Part shown: positions 17,407 to 26,611 of the stretch, in pieces
Position numbering within the stretch: the stretch's first letter is position 1
Layout: each line of letters starts with the position of its first letter
Assembly (NCBI RefSeq): GCF_004345025.1
Contig: NZ_CP037745.1
Span: 2,170,001 to 2,234,000, forward strand
Direction of reading: 5' to 3'
Length of the DNA: 64,000 nucleotides
Source: Rheinheimera sp. D18
GTDB taxonomy: Bacteria > Pseudomonadota > Gammaproteobacteria > Enterobacterales > Alteromonadaceae
Notes under the pieces: model-generated
Database searches by the model: none
What the model was told of the DNA's origin: nothing
What the model saw: the letters and a program-made list of their open reading frames with translations, nothing else
Translations under genes and position numbers: made by a program

Positions 17407-20004
17407 ATGAGACTCCTAGCAAACAACTTGACAACGAAATATCCTGTGAAAAGCCTGCAAGCTCAAGAAATAGCTAAAAAAGCCGCCCAGCAGTTTCAAA
17501 AAAACATGTTTGCTTTTAAGCAACACATTCCTAACATAGCTATTTTTTTTGAAAACTACACAGAACAACAATTCTCAATCACCATAACTGATGACGGAGA
17601 ACTTAATCTCTTGTGTAAAGTAACCGGCTTAGTCTTATACCCAATACCCGCGAGACAAAATATCAACAAACATATGAAAAAACTAGAGTTGTTAGAACAA
17701 CCAGGCTCTCTCGATAAAAACCATAAAGCGTTAGTTATTAGTGGAATAGGTTTAGGATACCATCTAAAAGAGCTAGTCGATAAAATTCAACCGCAGTTTT
17801 TACTCATTTATGAGCCGCAAAATGACCTTTTTAAGGCTTCACTCTATTCTGCACCTTGGTTTAAACTGCTAACATACTGCAACATCAAGCAAATACAAGT
17901 TTTTATTCAGCATGGCGATGCAGCTAATAACCTTATCGAAGACCTTAACGAATTATTGACTGCCTTTCCAACGCTAAGGTCTATTTATACCTATCGACAT
18001 TTAGCAAATGAACCGCTAGACAGTCAATTTTTTGAGCTCGGCCTGCTATCAGCTCATTATCCCGCAACTGCAGATTTACACTCTTTTTTAACTTTACCAA
18101 CAACCAGTATAAATGCAAAACCAAACATTGATGAAAATGTACTATCTAAGGCAATGCTTCAGAAAAACTTAATTTTTTTTCAAAAGCATGAGCCGGTATT
18201 GCATCAACAGCTATTTTCGCTGTTGAACGAACACCAAAGTCAGTTAAAAAACTTATTATTATCTTATTTAGGTACAGATAGTTTAGAGAATTTCCTCGCA
18301 TACTCTACACCTTCTCCTGCGGAGGAATTTGAGAACATCTGCAGAGATCCTGCAGTTTACGGGCTAACACTTAGCAAAAAAAATATTGATACACCATTTC
18401 TTAAACTCGTAAATAGTGTCCGCAAAGAAATTGAAAAATCTATATTTAATTTAGAAAATACAAAATTAAAATTTTCCGAAGTCTTTCTTTTAGGCGTTCT
18501 AGACCCCAAAGCTTGTATAAACGCAGTTTATATGACTGACAAACTTGTTGTGATCGAAAAAAACGTAGGCAGATTTTTAATTTCTTGCTTTACGACACCT
18601 TGGTACAGTATTACAAAAAATAAAAAGCCACTTTGGTTAATTGGTGATAATGCTAAAATAGACTATATAGAGAATGCCTATCGACAGCTCCGACTGAATT
18701 TAATAGACTGTTACATATTTCAACCTTACTATACCAAAACGCATTCAAAACTGTATCAACAACTAGTTGAAAAGATTCAAAGCACTAATGGAAAAAATAG
18801 CTACTTTGAAAAGTATTATCGTTCTATCTCAAGAGTTTGCATAAATACAGAGCTACACCACTACGCTGTGAAAAAAAGCGAGGTAGCAATATCAGCCCCA
18901 ATTTTTATTATCGGAAATGGCCCAAGCCTGGAAAAAGAAATTACAGCTCTGAAAAGCATCAAAGATAAAATAATGATCATTAGTTGTGGTACTGCGTTAA
19001 CCACGCTATACAAAAATGGAATTACCCCCGATATTCATGTTGAATTAGAAAAGGAACACGACACTTTCATAAGCCTTAAACAACTCCCCCCAGACTACTT
19101 AAAAAAAATAACGTTGTGGGCAACTTCCGACATACTTCCAAGCATACCAGAGCTATTCAACTCCTGTAAACTGCATGGTGCATCTTTGTTTGAAGCTGAA
19201 ATATTAATGCATCTTAAAACCGATTTTAAACCGCTAACACTCAATTACAGCTTTTATACTGTTACCAATTTTGCCTTAGATATTATCTTACAGCGAGGCG
19301 GCAACAACATTTATCTTGTCGGCGTTGATTATGGTTTTTCGTTAATTAATATGCATCATGCGAGCTCTTCTGGTTATTTTGATAAGAATGGTCAATCACT
19401 TTATGATTACGAGATGGTACATGGCGCGGCTTTTGAGACCCCTGCTAACTTAGGCGGAAACTGTTTAACAATTCCGGCGTTCCTGATTGCAAAAGAATTA
19501 ATGCAAAAAGCGATACAAAATTGTAGTCAAAATACTTGTCTGTTCAATGTTGGTGCCGGGGCGGAGATTATAGGGACAAGACCGCTGGTAAAACTAGATA
19601 TAGACTATTTCGAATCACAAGCAGGTATTAATAAAGCAAAGGTTTTTAATGCATTTGAATACTTATCAATTGAACCGGTGAGAAAGATGCGGAGCGATAT
19701 TGTTAAAAATAGTGCAAACACCTTGGATAATTTAATTCTACTTTGGGATGAAGGCATCCGGCAAGATTTAAATAAGCCATTGCTATTGTTGCTTACGACT
19801 ACTCAAAGAACAAATATCAATAGCTTATTAGCTATTTCAGACACTAATTATCAAATACTAGACGGTAGCGTACGCTATTTTGAAGCCATACTATATCGGT
19901 ATATAGCGATAAATGCACCTAGAGATTTTTATATATATCTGGTTACTTACTGGCTTAATTATTTGAAAGACAGCCGTAAAATTCTTATTTTACAAAAAAT
20001 CTGA
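17407..20004 (+). CDS. Motility-associated factor (MAF) glycosyltransferase, DUF115 family
   Basis: 865 residues, cytoplasmic by appearance. The catalytic DUF115/MptE-like core starts at IIGNGPSL near residue 503 and continues with MIISCGTALTTLY and GITPDIHVELEK. N-terminal to it lies a Rossmann-like MAF module (GIGLGYHLKEL, LIYEPQNDLF near 125), and a second, degenerate copy may follow (VFLLGVLDPKA near 360). MAF proteins O-glycosylate flagellin, usually with nonulosonic acids. It faces the opposite way to its paralogue at 20038-22833, and its DNA looks clearly richer in A+T than that gene, hinting at a separate origin. Confidence 0.88.
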   Translation: MRLLANNLTTKYPVKSLQAQEIAKKAAQQFQKNMFAFKQHIPNIAIFFENYTEQQFSITITDDGELNLLCKVTGLVLYPIPARQNINKHMKKLELLEQPGSLDKNHKALVISGIGLGYHLKELVDKIQPQFLLIYEPQNDLFKASLYSAPWFKLLTYCNIKQIQVFIQHGDAANNLIEDLNELLTAFPTLRSIYTYRHLANEPLDSQFFELGLLSAHYPATADLHSFLTLPTTSINAKPNIDENVLSKAMLQKNLIFFQKHEPVLHQQLFSLLNEHQSQLKNLLLSYLGTDSLENFLAYSTPSPAEEFENICRDPAVYGLTLSKKNIDTPFLKLVNSVRKEIEKSIFNLENTKLKFSEVFLLGVLDPKACINAVYMTDKLVVIEKNVGRFLISCFTTPWYSITKNKKPLWLIGDNAKIDYIENAYRQLRLNLIDCYIFQPYYTKTHSKLYQQLVEKIQSTNGKNSYFEKYYRSISRVCINTELHHYAVKKSEVAISAPIFIIGNGPSLEKEITALKSIKDKIMIISCGTALTTLYKNGITPDIHVELEKEHDTFISLKQLPPDYLKKITLWATSDILPSIPELFNSCKLHGASLFEAEILMHLKTDFKPLTLNYSFYTVTNFALDIILQRGGNNIYLVGVDYGFSLINMHHASSSGYFDKNGQSLYDYEMVHGAAFETPANLGGNCLTIPAFLIAKELMQKAIQNCSQNTCLFNVGAGAEIIGTRPLVKLDIDYFESQAGINKAKVFNAFEYLSIEPVRKMRSDIVKNSANTLDNLILLWDEGIRQDLNKPLLLLLTTTQRTNINSLLAISDTNYQILDGSVRYFEAILYRYIAINAPRDFYIYLVTYWLNYLKDSRKILILQKI

Positions 20005-20037
20005 GCTTTCTATAGGCCAGTGTTGTAGCGTTATTCG

Positions 20038-22833
20038 TTAGATCTCGACTGTTGAACTGTCAAACTTAAATGGCTCAGCAATAAACGCCTCAACCGCTTT
20101 TTCCAGATAGTTGTGCCACACGCTAAGTACCTGATTAAAGCGCCTGAGTTGCTCTTGCGTGCCATTAACAGGCAGAAGTTTAGTTAGCACACTTAGAAAA
20201 TACATAGTACTGCCGTTAAACAGCAACATGGTCAAATTACCTTTTTGCTGAACGGAGCTACGCAAATGCAACCATTGTTGGCTGATAATATCACGGGCCT
20301 CTGCCAATGAAGCAACAGGAGTTTCAATCAATTTGCACCACTGATCTATCGTAATCCGTAAATATTCCAGATTATAATGCTGCAAAATATTCTCTACAGC
20401 AGAGGAGTAATGTTGATAAAACAGTACATTAAACATGTCGTTAAGAAGCTTTGCTGGCTGATCCGGTACATCTCGCAACAGAATATTGTCTGGTAGAAGT
20501 GGTGTTGCCCCGCTAATTCTTGCGCCATTACTGCAATTGTATACATCAGTTTTTTGCTGATGAGCGGCAATTACGTCTTCAATCAAGCGGCGCGAAACAT
20601 CAAACTCCGGTTTGGTATATACCGTAGGCTGAAAGTTACCGGGGATAGGAATACCATCACCATGGACTTTTTTATAGTTGTACAGCTCTTTGCCATCAGC
20701 TTTGTAGTATGCCGAGTGCTTAGAATGGTGCTGCGACACATTTGCATAACCTAAATCAACACCAAACAAATAAATATGCTTAAAACCGGTTTTCAGTACA
20801 AAGTTTACCACTAAGTTTGACACTGTTGGGTAAGCAAACTCTAACGCCTCGGTATCAAACCCTGCTTGTTTAAGGGTAGACTGAAATAATACCGTAGAGG
20901 CTTCACCTTCTTTAAATACCAGATATACATCCTGAAATAACGCTGCAGTATCAGGATGAATACCATTTACAGATAACAACTTGATGCTTTTCAGATAGTC
21001 GCGATCTGGCACCTGTGTAACCCAGTCGTAGGTTGAACGGTTTTGTTCTATTTCTGCATGAATGTCGGGCTTAATGCCTAACGTATACAGTGCTTTAAGC
21101 GCGGTACCGCAACTGATAAGCATAACCTTGTCGCGATACTCGCGAATGTATTCTATGCAGTCATCAAGGCTTGGCCCATTACCGACAATAAAAACCGGGA
21201 TATTTTGCGCAGCGTGCACAGGTAAAGTTGCAAGTTTTTTTAAGAAATGATGATTGGCTTGCATGCTGTGTGCGGTATGGGCAATGCCATAACGCACATG
21301 ATCAAAATACTCTCCTAATGCCAGAATAACTCTTAACTGACTACGTAACATGCGTACAGCTTGAGCAAGCGCTGGTGTGTAGTAGCTGGTCATCATATAA
21401 GTATCAGCTATCGCATAAGCACCGCTATGATAAAATTGTTCAGCAAAGTCAGCGAAATACTCCTGACCGGTTCCGCCGATATTCAGATAAATTCGGCGGC
21501 CGTTTTTCTCTGCTGTTTCCAGCACCCCAGCCCAATCAGTAACATACAGGCTGGCATAGAAAAAATCGGTGTTAGGTTCGCAAAGGTATAAATTATTTAC
21601 CTCATGTTGCTGTAACAACAGCTCCAGATGGCGCCCCAAAGCTATGCCAAATATAATCAAAGAGTTAACCTGGGATGGTAACGCTTGTTGCTGATGCTCA
21701 ATGTCAGCGAATACTGCCTGTAACTCTTTTATCGCCTGATAATGCACATAATGACGAAACTTCCAGGTTACGGTTTGATTAACCATAATATCGTCTTTTG
21801 CTGGCTGCTTTATAAACTGCTGTGTTAACTCGGCAGACTCGTATTCAATATCCAGATAAAACGCGGCCTGGCGCCGAATGTGCTGCACGTTAACAGAGCC
21901 GTCGCTTTGATTGATAAGCTGCCACCGCGTTGGTTGGTATGCAATGAAGTTCTGGTAAACGTCTGGATACAGCTTTGCGATTGCTTGCATATTTCGCTCA
22001 AAACAGAGCCTCTGCTGCGCTGTATATTCAGTGCTGTAAGACTGGTTTGCCAGAATATTCCCCGGACGCTGAGGTAAAAAATCCTGAGCATGTTCAAAAC
22101 CTAAAAACTGGTAACCCTGCTTCAGCAACTGTTGTGGTTTACCTGAGTTATTAAGCAGAAATTCAAAGACTTCGTCACTCACTTTATGACAAATATGTCG
22201 ATATAAATAAACCTTTTGCATATCGGTAGACAATGCCTGCAACTCAGCAAGATCAGCACTTACCGTAGCGCCGTTATTACCTATCTGCAAAGAAATTAAC
22301 GTACCAAGGGAATCGGCCAGCTCAAATATTTCCGCCCAATCTACAGCTTGAATAGAGCACAACAAAAAATCGACTTCAGGTTCATAAATAATCAGATATT
22401 TAATGCGTACATTACGCAGCAACTCAGCAATATGGTGCCCTAACCCCAAACCAAATACCATAATAGTATCAACAGCTACGGGTAAAGCTTCTGCCTGCGC
22501 TTTGCTAGATAAAATTGGTACTGAATTCAGATTTACATAGGGGGCCTGCAGCCAAAAGCTTTGTGATTCTGCAATAACCTCTTTTTGAGGCTGCTCACCG
22601 TACAGCACTCGTCCGGTAGTACAGTCAGTAATATTTAACTCACCGGCCCGTGTACAGAATACAAAATACTGTTTTGCCACAACTTGAAGCAGCGGCAATA
22701 AAGCTGGCTGATATTGTTTAAAGGCAACTATATTTTGTTGCAAGCGTTGCTGGATTGAAGCGGAGAGCTGTGTTTCAAGCTTTTGCTGCTGCATATCATC
22801 TTGCAACAGCTGATTATTAATATATTTAAGCAT
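20038..22833 (-). CDS. Motility-associated factor (MAF) glycosyltransferase, DUF115 family
   Basis: 931 residues. The DUF115 core carries IVGNGPSLDDC near residue 550, MLISCGTALKALY and GIKPDIHAEIEQ, then IYLFGVDLGYANVSQHHS. Two tandem N-terminal Rossmann-like modules are recognisable by near-identical landmarks (GLGLGHHIAELL with IYEPEVDF, and GIALGRHLELLL with CEPNTDF). It lies 16 bases downstream of fliT and is the last gene of the flaG-fliD-fliS-fliT operon, so it is made together with flagellar cap and chaperone proteins. Role: flagellin O-glycosylation; the transferred sugar is unknown. Confidence 0.9.
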   Translation of the reverse strand: MLKYINNQLLQDDMQQQKLETQLSASIQQRLQQNIVAFKQYQPALLPLLQVVAKQYFVFCTRAGELNITDCTTGRVLYGEQPQKEVIAESQSFWLQAPYVNLNSVPILSSKAQAEALPVAVDTIMVFGLGLGHHIAELLRNVRIKYLIIYEPEVDFLLCSIQAVDWAEIFELADSLGTLISLQIGNNGATVSADLAELQALSTDMQKVYLYRHICHKVSDEVFEFLLNNSGKPQQLLKQGYQFLGFEHAQDFLPQRPGNILANQSYSTEYTAQQRLCFERNMQAIAKLYPDVYQNFIAYQPTRWQLINQSDGSVNVQHIRRQAAFYLDIEYESAELTQQFIKQPAKDDIMVNQTVTWKFRHYVHYQAIKELQAVFADIEHQQQALPSQVNSLIIFGIALGRHLELLLQQHEVNNLYLCEPNTDFFYASLYVTDWAGVLETAEKNGRRIYLNIGGTGQEYFADFAEQFYHSGAYAIADTYMMTSYYTPALAQAVRMLRSQLRVILALGEYFDHVRYGIAHTAHSMQANHHFLKKLATLPVHAAQNIPVFIVGNGPSLDDCIEYIREYRDKVMLISCGTALKALYTLGIKPDIHAEIEQNRSTYDWVTQVPDRDYLKSIKLLSVNGIHPDTAALFQDVYLVFKEGEASTVLFQSTLKQAGFDTEALEFAYPTVSNLVVNFVLKTGFKHIYLFGVDLGYANVSQHHSKHSAYYKADGKELYNYKKVHGDGIPIPGNFQPTVYTKPEFDVSRRLIEDVIAAHQQKTDVYNCSNGARISGATPLLPDNILLRDVPDQPAKLLNDMFNVLFYQHYSSAVENILQHYNLEYLRITIDQWCKLIETPVASLAEARDIISQQWLHLRSSVQQKGNLTMLLFNGSTMYFLSVLTKLLPVNGTQEQLRRFNQVLSVWHNYLEKAVEAFIAEPFKFDSSTVEI

Positions 22834-22849
22834 AACCGCCTTTATAGCA

Positions 22850-23155
22850 TTAATTATTCTCGCTGTAGCCTTGTTTTGCTTTTCTTCCTTTCTGAATTTT
22901 AGTTAACTCAGTAGCAACAGCTAATTTTTCTGCTGTCAATTTATCTATAAAAGCGTTCAGCCAGTCAAGGTTTTTCTGAAGAAAGTCAGCATAGCCTACC
23001 GTACTTATATCAGTTGACTGCGTGTTAACCATATGTTTATGGTAACGCTGTGCCAAAGCCTCTAGCTCTTCTACCGGTATATTATCCTGAGATAATAGTG
23101 ACTCCATCTGCTTGCGCAAATTTATAGTTAGTAGCTCTGGCTCTGATGCCATCAT
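22850..23155 (-). CDS. fliT: FliT-like flagellar export chaperone
   Basis: 101 residues from the ATG at 23155, which overlaps the fliS stop codon by one base (TAATG) and has AGGA six bases upstream. The reading frame stays open further upstream inside fliS, but that extension is antisense-like artefact of overlap. The product is small, charged and almost all alpha-helical, as FliT chaperones are; sequence conservation in this family is low, so the name rests mostly on size, helicity and position after fliD and fliS. It would guard FliD or modulate FlhDC/FleQ-type regulators. Confidence 0.72.
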   Translation of the reverse strand: MMASEPELLTINLRKQMESLLSQDNIPVEELEALAQRYHKHMVNTQSTDISTVGYADFLQKNLDWLNAFIDKLTAEKLAVATELTKIQKGRKAKQGYSENN

Positions 23156-23592
23156 TAGGTTCCTACCGCCAATTGCTGCTGTTTCTGTGCTTGCAGTTGA
23201 TAGCCTTTCTCTCTGTCGGCGACAGGTATTTGATCCCAAGCTGATTTAATCGTCAGCAAAATTCCCAGTATATCGTTCAACTTATCGAGACTACTTTCAC
23301 GACTGGCTAGTATAAGGTGGTTTATCATAAAGTCGTATAAAGACCACAAATTGTCGGATATCTCGCCACCGGCCTCCATATCCAAAGAGTTTTGCAGTGC
23401 ACTGACAATGGCCATCGCTTTAGAAATAGTAGCAGATTTAACAGCAAAATCTTTACGCTCAATAGCGCCTTTAGCTTTAGCGATATTCTCCAGCGCGCCC
23501 TGCATCAATAGCTGAATAACACGATGCGGATCAGCAACGGCTAAATCATCCTTAACACCAACGGCTTTATATGCTTTTACACCATAACTCAT
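23155..23592 (-). CDS. fliS: Flagellar secretion chaperone FliS
   Basis: 145 residues. The N-terminus (YKAVGVKDDLAVADPHRVIQ) and LMQGALENIAKAKGAIE segment are typical of FliS, a four-helix export chaperone that binds the C-terminal helix of flagellin and prevents premature polymerisation. A GAGG site precedes the ATG. It lies 22 bases downstream of fliD, as in most gamma-proteobacterial flagellin loci. Confident. Confidence 0.95.
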   Translation of the reverse strand: MSYGVKAYKAVGVKDDLAVADPHRVIQLLMQGALENIAKAKGAIERKDFAVKSATISKAMAIVSALQNSLDMEAGGEISDNLWSLYDFMINHLILASRESSLDKLNDILGILLTIKSAWDQIPVADREKGYQLQAQKQQQLAVGT

Positions 23593-23614
23593 ATCAGATA
23601 ACCTCGTAAATCAG

Positions 23615-25075
23615 TTAAGACTTATTAGTATTAAACCCTGGTAAGTTAGTAAGCTGGGATGTCACAGCTGAGGCAGTTCTTTGCATACCGCCTAACAGTG
23701 AATCCAGCGCTACATATCTTTTACGCAGGCTTTGTTCGTAGTTATCCATATATCGGTTAGCAGCCTCTAAAGCTTTAGCATTATCTTCAATTTGTTTTTT
23801 TAGCGATTTCTCTCGAACGTCAATAACGCCGCCGCCTTTATTAAAATCAGTAATAAAAGAGTCTATCTGTGTTATCAGGCCGTTATCGCCACCAAACACT
23901 TTAGCAATACTGTCGAAGTTTTCGTTCAAGGCTTTATCAAACCTCGACTTACCGGATTCGCTGCCAAATTCTGTACTGGTGGATATTTCCAACTTACCGT
24001 TTTTGTCCATGGTAATACCCAGTGCATACAAAGTAGACAGCCCACTATCTGCGTCATCTATATTACTGCCCAGCATTCCTCTTAGCTGCCCCATAATATT
24101 ACGGGGCAAAGAATCGCCGGCAAGTGCACCACCTTCGGCAGTTACGGTTTTGCCATCAGAGCCCAACGTTCGAAACTTAGTCAGGTTATTAACCTGATCG
24201 ACTAAAGCATTGTAACTGGTTATAAAAGCGTTGATATTTTCTTCAACAGCTTTCTTATCATAGGCAACATCTAAAGAAGCGTTGTTATTTTCCGGCGTTA
24301 TAGCTTTAACCGTGATATCAATATCCTGAATAGCATTTTTAAACACGTTACTGCTGCTGGTGGTGGTGATACCGTCAATTTCAATAACTGCATTTTGTGC
24401 ACTGTGTTTTTGCACCATTGCTTGCCCAGCACCCGTTGCAACTGTGGAGATACGGTCTAACTCAGCATTGTTGTTACTTACTGCCAAATCATTACCTTCA
24501 CCGGTGATATCAGAAGTAAATACCAGTTTGGAACCGACACTGCCACCCGCATTGACAATATTGACATTTACGCCAAAGTTGTCGCTATTTTCATTAATTT
24601 TACGCCGTAGCTCATTGAGCGTCATACCTGCGGTTACATCTATATCGAAGGTCTTATCACCTGCGGTAAACGATAGCGTGCCATCCGTCGTGCTGACAAC
24701 GTCTGTTGCCGATGTAAACGCCATATCTTGCGTCTCAAAGCGGCTACCTGACGCCAAACTGTTAACTTTTATATCAAAGCTGCCAGCTGCGGCGCGGTTT
24801 GAAACTGTAGCCTCAATGTAGTTTTTATTATCTGTAGGCTGAACTATAGTGGCTTTACGCGTATTAAGACTTTCACCACTAAGCTTTTTGGCGGCATCCT
24901 GGAAAGCAGATAAAGCGGACTTAAGACGACTCACACCCGAAAGCGATGCTTCGAGTGTCGTTTTTTGAGTATTAATCCGGCCAAGCTTTACATCACGTTC
25001 GGTTTTAACGAAGGTCTTGACCAATTCTTCCAGCGGTAATCCAGAAGCTGAGCCTAAAAAATTAATACCGGACAT
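23615..25075 (-). CDS. fliD: Flagellar filament cap protein FliD
   Basis: 486 residues. The conserved FliD N-terminus (LGSASGLPLEELVKTFV, with an LGRINTQKTTLEASLSGVSRL coiled segment) and the C-terminal coiled coil (AANRYMDNYEQSLRKRY) bracket the variable cap domains. FliD pentamers or hexamers sit at the filament tip and fold incoming flagellin. It follows flaG by 8 bases and precedes fliS. AGAGG precedes the start. Length is usual for polar flagellate gammaproteobacteria. Confidence 0.96.
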   Translation of the reverse strand: MSGINFLGSASGLPLEELVKTFVKTERDVKLGRINTQKTTLEASLSGVSRLKSALSAFQDAAKKLSGESLNTRKATIVQPTDNKNYIEATVSNRAAAGSFDIKVNSLASGSRFETQDMAFTSATDVVSTTDGTLSFTAGDKTFDIDVTAGMTLNELRRKINENSDNFGVNVNIVNAGGSVGSKLVFTSDITGEGNDLAVSNNNAELDRISTVATGAGQAMVQKHSAQNAVIEIDGITTTSSSNVFKNAIQDIDITVKAITPENNNASLDVAYDKKAVEENINAFITSYNALVDQVNNLTKFRTLGSDGKTVTAEGGALAGDSLPRNIMGQLRGMLGSNIDDADSGLSTLYALGITMDKNGKLEISTSTEFGSESGKSRFDKALNENFDSIAKVFGGDNGLITQIDSFITDFNKGGGVIDVREKSLKKQIEDNAKALEAANRYMDNYEQSLRKRYVALDSLLGGMQRTASAVTSQLTNLPGFNTNKS

Positions 25076-25083
25076 AATAACCT

Positions 25084-25464
25084 CTATACTTTATTGTCGA
25101 TTAACAGGCCAATAGACTGCCCCATTTCTTCCTGCAACCGTTTAATATCTTGCGCAACTTTCAGCAGCTCTTCAGATGGGATCTGTTTTATCAGTTCATC
25201 TGTTTCATAGTCTATCACTTTAATCACTGAACGACCTGATACGTCATCTATTGAGAAACTTAATGACCGTTGCTCCAACGATACCGCCTGATTTACTGCG
25301 TCAACGGCTTGTTGTAATTCAGTATTACTGATTTCAGTAACAGGCTTAACTGTTTCCGATGCCTTAACCTGCTCTGGCTCAGCCTGGGCCGAACGCGTAG
25401 AGGGTTTATCAGCAACTGGTATGTAGCTTGCCACTGACACATTATTTACACTAATGCTGCTCAT
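25084..25464 (-). CDS. flaG: FlaG family flagellar protein
   Basis: 126 residues. The C-terminal half (SFSIDDVSGRSVIKVIDYETDELIKQIP split over about 70 to 98) is the FlaG signature; the N-terminal half is low complexity. FlaG influences filament length and stability in Vibrio and Campylobacter. A strong AAGGAGG site precedes the ATG and, unusually, merges with the -10 element of a sigma-28-like promoter. It heads the flaG-fliD-fliS-fliT-MAF operon. Confidence 0.93.
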   Translation of the reverse strand: MSSISVNNVSVASYIPVADKPSTRSAQAEPEQVKASETVKPVTEISNTELQQAVDAVNQAVSLEQRSLSFSIDDVSGRSVIKVIDYETDELIKQIPSEELLKVAQDIKRLQEEMGQSIGLLIDNKV

Positions 25465-25475
25465 ATTCAGCCTCC

Positions 25476-25502
25476 TTATCGGCGCGCAGGGTGAGAATTT
25501 TA
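25476..25502 (-). promoter_or_regulatory. Sigma-28-like promoter immediately upstream of flaG
   Basis: On the minus strand: TAAAATTC, 11 bases, GCCGATAA. The -10 is a perfect sigma-28 match and the -35 matches six of eight. The predicted transcript would start only about 5 to 6 bases before the flaG ATG and so would lose the ribosome-binding site that overlaps the -10. It may serve downstream genes chiefly, or be a relic. Confidence 0.5.
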
Positions 25503-25532
25503 TCGTAAATTCCCACCACTACGCGTATTAGT

Positions 25533-26393
25533 TTAACCCAATAAAGATAAAGCTGCCTGTGGCCGCTGATTTGCCTGTGCCAATACCGTAGTACTGGTTT
25601 GTTGCAGAATCTGGGTACGGGTTAACTCGGCAGTTTCTTTGGCAAAATCAGTATCACGAATACGGCTGCGGGCAGCAGACACGTTTTCAGAAATGTTGGT
25701 TAAGTTGCGGATAGTAGCCTGAAAACGGTTTTGCACCGCACCTAAATCAGCACGTTTACCATCAACCGCTTTAATTGCAGCATCGATAGCTGTCATTGCT
25801 GCAGAGGCGCCAGTGACTACCCCTCCTGTGAATGCCAAACCACCCGCACCTGCAGCCCCTAAGCCTAAACCATTAGCTGTCCAACCACTAGCGCCACTAC
25901 TGGCTCTGATATTAACCTTAATAAAGTCATTCGATGAGGCTTGAGCGCCTACCAGTACTTTAGTCGAGAAACTACCGGTTAACAGCTTAGTGCCACCAAA
26001 CTCTGTGGTGTCAGCAATACGGGTAATTTCTATTTTTAAAGAACTGAATTCTTTTTGTAAAGCGGCAACATCATCGGAATTACTGATACCGTTTTGAGCC
26101 TGAATCGCTAACGTACGCATACGCTGCAATGAAGTGGTCATTTCATCAAAAGCGCCTTCAGCGACCTGAGCCAGTGAAATACCGTCGTTGGCGTTACGTG
26201 CAGCCTGATCCAGGCCGTTAACCTGACTGGTTAAGCGGTTTGAAATTTGTAAGCCTGCAGCATCGTCAGCAGCGCTGTTAATGCGAAAACCTGAAGATAA
26301 ACGCTTAAATGCAACATCCAGTGAGTTGCCAGAATTAAATAACTGACGCTGAGCATTCAGCGACGAGGTATTGGTATTTACAAATAAAGCCAT
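25533..26393 (-). CDS. Flagellin
   Basis: 286 residues. The conserved D0/D1 N-terminus (ALFVNTNTSSLNAQRQL, then SSGFRINSAADDAAGLQI) and C-terminus (TAELTRTQILQQTSTTVLAQ) flank a short, alanine- and glycine-rich central part, so there is no large D2/D3 surface domain. It is nearly the same as the flagellin at 27596-28462, differing mainly in the central loop; the middle flagellin is more divergent. AAGGAG precedes the ATG and a sigma-28 promoter lies at 26494-26520. It is a likely substrate of the MAF transferases. Confidence 0.97.
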   Translation of the reverse strand: MALFVNTNTSSLNAQRQLFNSGNSLDVAFKRLSSGFRINSAADDAAGLQISNRLTSQVNGLDQAARNANDGISLAQVAEGAFDEMTTSLQRMRTLAIQAQNGISNSDDVAALQKEFSSLKIEITRIADTTEFGGTKLLTGSFSTKVLVGAQASSNDFIKVNIRASSGASGWTANGLGLGAAGAGGLAFTGGVVTGASAAMTAIDAAIKAVDGKRADLGAVQNRFQATIRNLTNISENVSAARSRIRDTDFAKETAELTRTQILQQTSTTVLAQANQRPQAALSLLG

Positions 26394-26493
26394 GAGTCAC
26401 TCCTTAGTTGGCAGTAGCGGTGCTACATTCAACTGATGTTTAAAATACGGTTATCCCGTTAATTGAGCCAAGCTGCAACTTGACTTAACCAGT

Positions 26494-26520
26494 ATTTCGG
26501 CCGTGAACTCATATACTTTA
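26494..26520 (-). promoter_or_regulatory. Sigma-28 promoter of the first flagellin gene
   Basis: Minus strand: TAAAGTAT, 11 bases, GCCGAAAT. It matches the sigma-28 consensus at six of eight bases in each element, with exact spacing. The start would lie about 90 bases before the ATG at 26393. Confidence 0.65.
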
Positions 26521-26591
26521 GGAAAAAAATAACTTTATTTAAAATATTTTTCCCGGATTTTAAAATACTATATATATCAAGAAGATGAACC

Positions 26592-26607
26592 ACACTAGCA
26601 GTAGTGT
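26592..26607 (-). terminator. Weak stem-loop after the middle flagellin
   Basis: ACACTA, loop GCAG, TAGTGT forms a six-base-pair stem just past the stop codon of the flagellin at 26612. A T-run is poorly developed, so terminator strength is doubtful. Confidence 0.35.
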
Positions 26608-26611
26608 TATT

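Noticed and set aside
22850-23239. Longer FliT start at 23239
   Set aside because: It would lie deep inside fliS; the ATG at 23155 with AGGA and TAATG coupling is better.
24360-24821. 153-codon plus-strand frame in fliD
   Set aside because: Antisense shadow of fliD with biased composition.
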